A stretch of 64,000 nucleotides of DNA. Source: an uncultured Eubacteriales bacterium. Its GTDB lineage: Bacteria > Bacillota > Clostridia > Christensenellales > Borkfalkiaceae. The position numbers and the translations under genes are program-made. The notes under the pieces are model-generated. The model did no database searches. It was given only the letters and a program-made list of their open reading frames with translations, and was not told the DNA's origin. This document shows positions 49,118 to 56,653 of this stretch, piece after piece (the stretch's first letter is position 1; each line of letters begins with the position of its first letter). Location of the stretch: NCBI GenBank assembly GCA_900543915.1, contig UQTB01000003.1, positions 1 through 64,000 on the forward strand, read 5' to 3'.

Positions 49118-49813
49118 TCACGCGGGGTAATAGTCGTTGCCAAACCAGACGTCGACGGAGAGCCCGTCCTGATTCGCGTCATACAGCTGCACTTCCGTCA
49201 CGCTGGCGGCGGAAAAAGTCTCGTCTCCCACCGAGAGGGCGGCGATTTCCCGCGCGGTTACGACGTTCTCCGCCGCCGCAAACACGATGCGGATGAACTT
49301 CTTATCGCGGTTGACATACGTCTGCACGCCCTCCGCCGCCGCGACGATTCCCGGCTCGTCGGCGGTATAGGAAAGTACCAGATCGATACCCGCGTATGCG
49401 GTGTTTTCGTACGTTCCCGCGATATCGCCGACTACGGCGATGTGCAGAATGTTTCCCTCCTGATAGAGAATCACCGCGTGCGAGGCGGTATCCTCCGGGG
49501 GAGCATTTTCGACGACTTTGACGTGTACGGTATCCGTCTTTCCCTCATAAGTGACGGTGAGGTCGTACTCGCCCGCAGCAGAGAGCGCGGCAACTTCGTC
49601 TTCCCGGAACATGGCGCCCGTCGCCGGAATGGTTTTTTCCGTGCCGTCGCTGTACCGAACGAGCAGGGAAAAATCAGACGGATCGAATTCGCCCGCTGCG
49701 ATTTCGGCCGGGCCGCTCGCGGTGATCGCGGTGACGGACACCGTCTTGCCGCAGCCGGCAAAGGGGATGGCCAGGGCGCAGAGGACGGCCAGCAAAAGGT
49801 AGCGCTTTTTCAT
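49118..49813 (-). CDS. Lipoprotein with Ig-like and possible cohesin-like domains
   Basis: 231 residues. The lipoprotein signal ends FAGC at about residue 21. Residues 25-105 are a bacterial Ig-like fold (VTAITASGPAEIAAGEFDPSDFSLLVRYSDGT...YDLTVTYEGKT). Residues 115-231 form a second sandwich (NILHIAVVGDIAGTYENTAYAGIDLVLSYT...VNRDKKFIRIVFAAAENV) that resembles cohesin domains in strand pattern; this is a weak, by-eye call. First gene of the operon that ends with a dockerin protein, so it could be its anchor at the cell surface. Confidence 0.62.
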   Translation of the reverse strand: MKKRYLLLAVLCALAIPFAGCGKTVSVTAITASGPAEIAAGEFDPSDFSLLVRYSDGTEKTIPATGAMFREDEVAALSAAGEYDLTVTYEGKTDTVHVKVVENAPPEDTASHAVILYQEGNILHIAVVGDIAGTYENTAYAGIDLVLSYTADEPGIVAAAEGVQTYVNRDKKFIRIVFAAAENVVTAREIAALSVGDETFSAASVTEVQLYDANQDGLSVDVWFGNDYYPA

Positions 49814-49844
49814 TTTTCTCTGATTCCTCTTTTAATTTTTTCTC

Positions 49845-49873
49845 ATTTTAGCATGCGCAAATCGTTTTGTCAA
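49845..49873 (-). promoter_or_regulatory. Promoter of the minus-strand glycan operon
   Basis: On the minus strand TTGACA (49868-49873), 17 bases, TAAAAT (49845-49850), about 30 bases before the lipoprotein start. Confidence 0.78.
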
Positions 49874-50038
49874 TAGTTTCATTTTTTCATTTTTCCGCAT
49901 ATTTTTATCATTTTTTTGCGCCCGGTTTTTCACATGAAAGTAATTTATTATAAATATAAAAAACCTTAGAGGCGGGGAAAAAGCTCTGAAATGAAGCTGT
50001 TTTTTCTGAAAAAAATAAATTTTTTTTTGATTTTAGTA

Positions 50039-50067
50039 TTGACAAAATATATTTCATCGTTTATAAT
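50039..50067 (+). promoter_or_regulatory. Consensus promoter of the lacI-type gene
   Basis: TTGACA (50039-50044), 17 bases, TATAAT (50062-50067): perfect boxes. Transcription would begin near 50074 and give a leader of about 205 nt. The divergent promoter lies about 165 bases to the left; the AT-rich DNA between holds no gene. Confidence 0.82.
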
Positions 50068-50120
50068 GAGACCGAGAGCGGAGGATTCCGTATATCTCGG
50101 AAAGAAAAACGCATAATAAT

Positions 50121-50259
50121 CTTTGCAAAGGGCATGCCCTTTGTGCGGTCTTAACGACCGCACCCGTTCAGCCGAACAAATACGACAGTTATAAGCCGTG
50201 GAGAAAGTGCAGAAAGGCAAAGATTTTTATTTTTACGGATGTGTGGCCGCGCGGCCACA
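50121..50259 (+). promoter_or_regulatory. Hairpin-rich leader and palindrome before lacI
   Basis: An 18-base palindrome at 50126-50143 (CAAAGGGC core) is followed by GTGCGGTC (50143-50150) pairing with GACCGCAC (50156-50163), then GTTC (50166-50169) with GAAC (50174-50177). A perfect 18-bp palindrome TGTGGCCGCGCGGCCACA sits at 50242-50259, 22 bases before the GTG start. The last has the symmetry of a LacI-family operator and could give autoregulation; as RNA it would be a stable hairpin near the ribosome site. Confidence 0.5.
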
Positions 50260-50280
50260 TGGAAAGACGGGGAGGATAAC

Positions 50281-51267
50281 GTGAGAAGAGAGGATGTTGC
50301 GCGCAAAGCCGGCTGTTCGCCGTCGACGGTGTCGCGGGTGCTGCTCGGCAAGGGATACGTTTCGGAAAGCGCGCGGCAGAGAGTTCTGGCCGCCGCCGCC
50401 GAACTGGGATATACGCCGAACAACCTCGCCAGAAGTCTCACGATGAACAGAAGCAACGTCATCGCGGTGCTGATCGAAGACCTGATGAACCCGTATTATT
50501 TTCACATCGTCGAGGCGATGCTGTCCAAGGCGAAGGAAAAGGGGCTGGTGCTCTCGCTGTTCGCGGTCAGCCGGGAGGATTTCGACAACACGCTGGACAC
50601 GCTGATTTCCAACCGCGTGATCGGTGTGGTCAACCTGGCGATGTTCGAGGTGAAGAAAGAGAGCATCAAGCGGCTGGAAAAGGCGGGAATTCTGACCGTC
50701 AACTTTTCGGAGAAGGACGAAAACGTCGTGACCATCGATTATTCCATCGGCGTGGAGTCGGCGCTCGCCTGCTTTCAGAGAAACGGCCACCGCACGGTGG
50801 GCTTTTTATCCGGACTGGACCGCGCGATCGCCGTGAAGGACGTGCGCTACAACGCGTTTTTTCAGAACCTCGGAAAATACGGCTTAAAAACGGAGGACCG
50901 GTTCGTGCTGTGCGGCGATTACCCGCGCGAAAACGCGGACCGCGTGGGGTATAATCTGGTGAAGCGCATGATTAAAAACGGCCTTCCGGACGGGCTTCTC
51001 TGCATGACGGACATGATGGCGCTCGGCGCGATCAAGGCGCTGGAGAGCGAGGGGATCCGGGTTCCCGCGGATATCTCCGTCATCGGCTGCGATAACCTGG
51101 AGTTCACCGAATTTCTGCATCCCGCCCTGACGACCATATCGGTGGATAAAAAGACGCAGGGCGGCGCGTATATCGACTATTTCCTCTCTGGCGGCTACGG
51201 GCAGTGGCAGGTTTCCACTTCCTTCGTCGAGCGGGAGAGCGTGGCGAACCGGAATCAGAAAGGATGA
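50281..51267 (+). CDS. LacI family transcriptional regulator
   Basis: 328 residues. The N-terminal helix-turn-helix and hinge are classic: REDVARKAGCSPSTVSRVLLGKGYVSESARQRVLAAAAELGYTPN-type sequence through residue 45. The periplasmic-binding-like sensor domain follows (IAVLIEDLMNPYYFHIVEAM, VIGCDNLEFTEFLHPALTTI). GTG 50281 after GGGGAGGATAAC is preferred; an ATG at 50239 would read through the palindrome. It sits between two divergent glycan operons and probably represses both until a sugar ligand arrives. Confidence 0.94.
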   Translation: MRREDVARKAGCSPSTVSRVLLGKGYVSESARQRVLAAAAELGYTPNNLARSLTMNRSNVIAVLIEDLMNPYYFHIVEAMLSKAKEKGLVLSLFAVSREDFDNTLDTLISNRVIGVVNLAMFEVKKESIKRLEKAGILTVNFSEKDENVVTIDYSIGVESALACFQRNGHRTVGFLSGLDRAIAVKDVRYNAFFQNLGKYGLKTEDRFVLCGDYPRENADRVGYNLVKRMIKNGLPDGLLCMTDMMALGAIKALESEGIRVPADISVIGCDNLEFTEFLHPALTTISVDKKTQGGAYIDYFLSGGYGQWQVSTSFVERESVANRNQKG

Positions 51268-51288
51268 GAAGGAAATAAATAACGGATC

Positions 51289-51305
51289 TCCGCGGGCAAC
51301 GCGGA
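51289..51305 (+). other. Hairpin between lacI and the surface-protein gene
   Basis: TCCGCG (51289-51294) pairs with CGCGGA (51300-51305), loop GGCAA; no T-run. Probably a weak attenuation or mRNA-stability element. Confidence 0.4.
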
Positions 51306-51341
51306 ATTTGCCGTCATTTATAAAAACAAGGAGGAAGTTTT

Positions 51342-54300
51342 ATGGCAAGAGCAAAGAAAGTTTGGTTGATCCTGCTTTCCGTCATTATGGCGATGAGCTT
51401 TACCGTGGCTGCGGTCTTCGCGGCGGACGACGGCGCTCCCGCATGGACGGAAAACACGTCGATCGACCTGACGAACGCGGATGAAAACGGCTGGGTGACC
51501 AATTTCGTTGATAATGGTCATACGACATTGCATGAAGTCAACGGAGGCTTTTCTACGTTGCGTCAGGTATCCGGCGGCCCTGCTTACAATCTCAACAATG
51601 TTTACGACGTATTGTCGGCAGGAAAAGAAATTTCGTTTACCGTCGATGTTGCGGATGTCAGTATCGGCACCGGTTATATGGGGATTGCCCTCGTAAATAA
51701 AAAGCCTACAAAAGGTTGGGCACATGACGGAACCGCTTTTGGTTATAATTCCGGCAGTACGGTAATCGGCGTTATCACGAAGTCTTTGGAGAACGGCAGT
51801 GAATGGCAGGTGCATAAAGGCGCTTCGACCGTACAGGCCGTCGTAAACGCCCCCTCGACCACCAAGACGACGGTTTCCATTAAGCTCAGCAAAACCGCAG
51901 GGGAATCGTATTTGAAGTTTGACGGCAATATTGCCAAAGGTCAAGCAACAGGGGAAACGGAAAATGTTTTGGCAAATTTCGTTCTCACGGACGATATGTT
52001 CAGCAGTAAAGAGGCGTATATCGGGTTGATCGGCGTTAACGATGTCGCACAGGTTCAAATTTCCGGTATCAATGCTCCGGTTTTGACAGAACAGTCCGCT
52101 TCCGGTGTAGACGCTTCGGCTCCTGTCGATATTACGATGAAAGTGCAGGCGCAGAGCGATATTACGCTCTCCATGAAGAACCGCGACGGCAAGATCGTCA
52201 ACGTTCCCGCGGAATATTTCTCCTATGCGGACGGAACGCTCACCATCAAGAAAGAGCTGTTTGCGGAAAATACGAGTATCATTCCCGATACCGCGCTTTT
52301 CTTTGTTCAGGACGATTACGGCTATACGACGTTTGAACTGGAAGTAAGCATGTCCGTATGGACGGAAAATACGACGGTCGTCACCACGCCCGTGGACAAG
52401 GCGAACGCCGCGGTGGATCAGAACGGGTGGATGATTAACTATGCCTCCAACAGCGCGGTCCATTGCACCAACGTCGTATCGAAAGACGGCATGACCACGA
52501 TGGATTTTTCCTCCGGTGGTCCTGCATATAACGTGATCAACTTAATGCCCGCGATCAAGGCCGGCAAGGAGATCACCTTTACGGTAGACAATTCGCTGAC
52601 GCCGCGAGCGGATGCCTGGCTGGGCTTCTGCCTCGTAGCGGGCCCCGCTTTCCCCTATAAAGCGCTGAATCCCGCCGATCCTAACGATGCGAACTGCGTT
52701 GCATCCTGGATTTTAGCTTCGGGCGGAATGCAGTTCTTTAAGGCCAACGGTTCGAGTGGAGCTGTCGGACTGCCGAGTGTTCCCGCTGTCGGTGTTCAAA
52801 AAGTTACGATTTTCATCGGCGAGAACATGAAGGACAGCTATATCGCAGTCAACGGTACAAAGCTCACGAACCCGGGCAACGGTTCAAATATTTTTGCGGG
52901 TGATTTGGGACTTAATGTCGCCAGCTTCGGCGACGCGACCGAGGCATATCTCGTCGTACAGGCGCTTCAAGATACGTCGTTTGGGCTGGGCCCCGTCCTC
53001 GCCCCCGAAGTATCGGATGTTTCGGAGACCAGCGTCAGCATGATTTCGCCCGTCGACGTAACGGCGGCTGTCGTTGCCAACGGCGACGTGAAGCTCGCGA
53101 TGAAGGACAACGACGGCAAGGTCGTCGACGTCCCCACGAAGTATTATTCTTATGCGGACGGAATTCTCACGATCAAGAAAGAGATGTTCTCGGATCACCT
53201 GGAAGACCGATACATCCCGCTCGAGGCGACGTTCTTCGTCATCGACGACTACGGCTACATGCCGTTTACGCTCGCCGCAATGTATGAATTTGACGCCAAC
53301 GGCTGGCTGACCTCCCTCTATGACGGCGGCAACAACCAGCACGGCACGCTGGGCGCCAACGGCGCGGTCAACGGCTATCAGTATCTCGTCGACGGATATT
53401 CCTACTATGCGCACAGCATTATGCGCGCCTACAACAGCACGCAGCTGGATGTGACCAAGCCGATCTCCTTCGAGTTTGCGGTCGGCGGCGATACGGGCAA
53501 CTGGTCCCGCCTCTTCCTGTTCGACTACGATATGGATGAGACGACGATGGCGAATCTGGATGTGAAGATCCCCGGCGGAACCTCTCCCGTGTGCGACTTC
53601 GGTTTGGGATTCAAGAACGATTACACCAAGATCGTGTGGAATTCCACCGAGGATACCGCGGCGGATGCCAAGGTGTTCGACCTTTCCGCTCTGGGCTATA
53701 CCACTCCCAACGACGTGGCGGAAGTGGGCAAGAAGATCGCCGTACGCATCGAAATGGGCGAGACCGAAACCAAGATTTATTTCAACGGCAAACTCGGTTT
53801 CACCGTGGAGGTCGACCGCGACGAAGTGTTCCCGAGCGGATATGCCAAGCTCGCCCTCATGACGCAGGGCGGAACGCAGTATATCCTGAGCGATTTCAAC
53901 AACCCGGTGATCGAAGAGATCTCGACGAGCACGTGGAGATTCGACACCAAGGGCGACATCGAGCTGACGATCGCGGGAACGTACGATCTCTCTTCCGCAA
54001 AGAACCTGAGAGTGGGCTATGCGGAGAATGCCAGGAGCTACGCGAAGCAGAACGCCAACGCCACCACCTGGCTGGAAGAGGGCGATTATGCGGTGGACGG
54101 CAATCAGATCATCGTCAAATCCGCCGTTCTCGAGACGGGCGTGTTCCCGCAGAATACCCTCCTGAAAGTAGAGACGGAAGACGGTATTTCCACCGTCGCG
54201 GTCACGGTTCAGAACGGCCTGATGGATTATATCCAGGAAAGCGACGCGCAGCAAACGGTATCCTTCCCGCTCGATAACGATCTGGCGATCGACATGAAGT

Positions 54301-56531
54301 TTGAGGGCGTCACCGAGGGAATGACCGTTACGCACACCTATACCAATGAGGACGAGGCGGTCGAAATCCCCGCGGAGAGCTACGCGTTCGCCGCGAAAGC
54401 GGGCGCCGAACAGGTTTATACGCTGAGCATCGACAAAGAATATTTCGACGAGATGGATGCGGGCGTCTATACGTTCACCGTCACGACGTTTGCCGGTTCT
54501 CTGCAGTTTACGGTTTATCTGAAGCCGTCGGAAGCGCAGTGGATGCTTCGCTCCGAACGCGGCACCATAGAGTCCAAAAACGACGGCGCTTATTACGAAG
54601 CGGACCTCGTCAATTCGGGCGGCGCAACCAAGCGCGGCATCATCTCGTGGAGCGAAGGGCTGTCGCTCGACAAGCCGATCACCCTTCCCTTCCGTTACCC
54701 CATGGGCAACAGCACCTGGGTGTGCATCGGGCTGATGAGCTCTCCCTACTATCTGGATTTCTGGAATGAGAACTCAAACTTCGTCGAGCTGAAGGCGATC
54801 ATGCAGCCCTCGAAGGACAGCGGACAGTGGCAGAGCCTGGGCGGCAACTATTCGGGCGGCAACAACACCGACGTAAAAGACGTAGTCAATACCGTGAACA
54901 TGGATACCCTGGAGATCTATATCGACGATCAGGATATTTCCAAGAACTATATCAAGATCAACGGTACGAACGTAGGCGCGTCCATTCAGCTCCTGAGAGA
55001 GGATTTCCCGGACGGAAAGCTCTATATTTCCTTCTACAACGGAAATGTGGCGGGCGGCCTGACCCTGGGAACGCCCGACGGCGTGACCGTCAAGGACGTG
55101 ACGGATAAAACCATGCAGTATACGCTGGGTTCGGAACAGGATCTCACGTTTGAACTCATGAATCAGGACGGCGCCGTCAACGTTTACGGCGGCGACGGCG
55201 CGCTGATCGAGGGGACGACGCTCTCCGGAAACACCCTCAGCATTCCCGCTTCCTACTTTGACAGCTATAAGACGAGCGAAGTCTTCGTCATCGAGGACGA
55301 GAACAGCAGAACGCAGGTCACCGTTACCTATTCGGTGACGCTGACGGGAAGCAGCGAAATGAAGTTTATCTCCGAAGCGCAGGACGTGACGGTTTCTCTC
55401 GGCAACATTACGGCGGTCGACGCGGTGCTCTACAACGAAAAGGAACTCAGCGGCGAACTGTGGTCGTTTGCAGACGGAACGCTCACCCTGAAATCCGCGA
55501 ACTTCACGGAGAAGGGCGAATACACCTTCGTCGCGGCGGCGGCCGGCGGCTATATCCCCGTGTTCGTCTCCTACCGCGACTATGAAAACGGCGGCATCAA
55601 GCTCTCCGGCGAAGGCAGCGTCACGTATGCGGACGAGGTTTACACGGTCAAAAACGGCGTATCCTACCTCTTTGCGAAGCGCGTCGATCTCGGCAGCAAG
55701 TTCGCTCTGTCCGCGAACTTCATCTCCATGGAGGGGACGCTGACCGAACAGAATCCTTCGATCTCGGAGACGGGTTACAACGAATTTGTGCTCCGCGATA
55801 TTTACGGCGGCTATGAAGTGGTTGTCCGCCTGTATCAGAATCAGCCCGCGAACGAAGGTCTGGCGTATAAAGTCTATCTGACTTACAGCGTGCGTCAGCT
55901 GGTGAACGGATCCTGGACGGAGATCAACTCCGGCTACCGTTCCGTCCGCGACGCTTATATCGGCGAGAATACGCTTACTTTCTCCCTGAATCAAGACGGC
56001 AATATCGTCTTTGCGTATAACGAGGCGATCGAAGTCGAAATCGATCTCTCCGCCACGTCGATGAAGACGGATAACCTCATGCTGTACTACAATACGTCCG
56101 GCGAATATGAGAGCGAATCTTCCGTTTCCTTCAAGGTGGAAACAGCACCCGACCCCGTTCAGCTGGGCGCGCCCGTTCTCACGGTGAACGACAAGACCGT
56201 GACCTGGAACGCGGTGGCAAACGCTTCCGGCTATCAGGTTTACGTCAACGGCGAGAAGAAGGGCGGCGTCATTACGGACTGCACCTTCACGCTCGACGAA
56301 ACTGCCGCCGGCACCTATCAGATCACCGTCAAGGCGATCGGCGACGGCGAGCTCTATCTGGACAGCGCGGAGAGCGAAGCGGAATCCATCGTCATCGAGG
56401 ATTCCGGCGAAGTCAATCCCCCGGATGAAGGCGGCTGCGGCAGTTCCTTCGCACCGGCCGGCGGCGGCATTCTTCTGGCGGCACTGCTTTTGGGCGCTTC
56501 TTTCTTCTTCCTGAAAAAGAAAAAGAATTAA
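51342..56531 (+). CDS. Giant repeat-containing cell-surface protein
   Basis: 1729 residues. The signal peptide ends AAVFA near residue 28. Four lectin-like beta-sandwich blocks follow: WTENTSIDLTNADENGWV (about 35), WTENTTVVTTPVDKANAAVD (about 340), EFDANGWLTSLYDGGNN (about 647) and WMLRSERGTIESKNDG (about 1067). The first two are followed by near-identical linker modules (NRDGKIVNVPAEYFSYADGT; DNDGKVVDVPTKYYSYADGI). A fibronectin III-like domain occupies about 1610-1685. The C-terminus is GGCGSS, a glycine-rich hydrophobic span and KKKK, a sorting-signal-like tail. No catalytic motif is seen. Lying between LacI and the sugar transporter, it probably captures a glycan at the cell surface. Confidence 0.78.
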   Translation: MARAKKVWLILLSVIMAMSFTVAAVFAADDGAPAWTENTSIDLTNADENGWVTNFVDNGHTTLHEVNGGFSTLRQVSGGPAYNLNNVYDVLSAGKEISFTVDVADVSIGTGYMGIALVNKKPTKGWAHDGTAFGYNSGSTVIGVITKSLENGSEWQVHKGASTVQAVVNAPSTTKTTVSIKLSKTAGESYLKFDGNIAKGQATGETENVLANFVLTDDMFSSKEAYIGLIGVNDVAQVQISGINAPVLTEQSASGVDASAPVDITMKVQAQSDITLSMKNRDGKIVNVPAEYFSYADGTLTIKKELFAENTSIIPDTALFFVQDDYGYTTFELEVSMSVWTENTTVVTTPVDKANAAVDQNGWMINYASNSAVHCTNVVSKDGMTTMDFSSGGPAYNVINLMPAIKAGKEITFTVDNSLTPRADAWLGFCLVAGPAFPYKALNPADPNDANCVASWILASGGMQFFKANGSSGAVGLPSVPAVGVQKVTIFIGENMKDSYIAVNGTKLTNPGNGSNIFAGDLGLNVASFGDATEAYLVVQALQDTSFGLGPVLAPEVSDVSETSVSMISPVDVTAAVVANGDVKLAMKDNDGKVVDVPTKYYSYADGILTIKKEMFSDHLEDRYIPLEATFFVIDDYGYMPFTLAAMYEFDANGWLTSLYDGGNNQHGTLGANGAVNGYQYLVDGYSYYAHSIMRAYNSTQLDVTKPISFEFAVGGDTGNWSRLFLFDYDMDETTMANLDVKIPGGTSPVCDFGLGFKNDYTKIVWNSTEDTAADAKVFDLSALGYTTPNDVAEVGKKIAVRIEMGETETKIYFNGKLGFTVEVDRDEVFPSGYAKLALMTQGGTQYILSDFNNPVIEEISTSTWRFDTKGDIELTIAGTYDLSSAKNLRVGYAENARSYAKQNANATTWLEEGDYAVDGNQIIVKSAVLETGVFPQNTLLKVETEDGISTVAVTVQNGLMDYIQESDAQQTVSFPLDNDLAIDMKFEGVTEGMTVTHTYTNEDEAVEIPAESYAFAAKAGAEQVYTLSIDKEYFDEMDAGVYTFTVTTFAGSLQFTVYLKPSEAQWMLRSERGTIESKNDGAYYEADLVNSGGATKRGIISWSEGLSLDKPITLPFRYPMGNSTWVCIGLMSSPYYLDFWNENSNFVELKAIMQPSKDSGQWQSLGGNYSGGNNTDVKDVVNTVNMDTLEIYIDDQDISKNYIKINGTNVGASIQLLREDFPDGKLYISFYNGNVAGGLTLGTPDGVTVKDVTDKTMQYTLGSEQDLTFELMNQDGAVNVYGGDGALIEGTTLSGNTLSIPASYFDSYKTSEVFVIEDENSRTQVTVTYSVTLTGSSEMKFISEAQDVTVSLGNITAVDAVLYNEKELSGELWSFADGTLTLKSANFTEKGEYTFVAAAAGGYIPVFVSYRDYENGGIKLSGEGSVTYADEVYTVKNGVSYLFAKRVDLGSKFALSANFISMEGTLTEQNPSISETGYNEFVLRDIYGGYEVVVRLYQNQPANEGLAYKVYLTYSVRQLVNGSWTEINSGYRSVRDAYIGENTLTFSLNQDGNIVFAYNEAIEVEIDLSATSMKTDNLMLYYNTSGEYESESSVSFKVETAPDPVQLGAPVLTVNDKTVTWNAVANASGYQVYVNGEKKGGVITDCTFTLDETAAGTYQITVKAIGDGELYLDSAESEAESIVIEDSGEVNPPDEGGCGSSFAPAGGGILLAALLLGASFFFLKKKKN

Positions 56532-56547
56532 ATCCCGGCAGACCCCT

Positions 56548-56626
56548 TCACGGGAGGGGAACTCTCCTCCCGTGATCACTTAATTTATATGGCGCGGACG
56601 GCGCGGCCGACAGCGGGCGCCGTCCG
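56548..56626 (+). other. Two strong intercistronic hairpins
   Basis: TCACGGGAGG (56548-56557) pairs with CCTCCCGTGA (56566-56575); CGGACGGCGC (56595-56604) pairs with GCGCCGTCCG (56617-56626). No T-run follows either. They probably protect the 3' end of the surface-protein mRNA or set lower expression of the transporter genes. Confidence 0.6.
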
Positions 56627-56653
56627 GCGTTGTATAAACAGGAAAAGCACTTT

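Noticed and set aside
54774..56579. A 601-codon frame antisense to the surface-protein gene (and a similar one at 52884-54335)
   Set aside because: Both are shadows caused by the repeat-rich, GC-biased coding strand; no start signals and no domain-like sequence.
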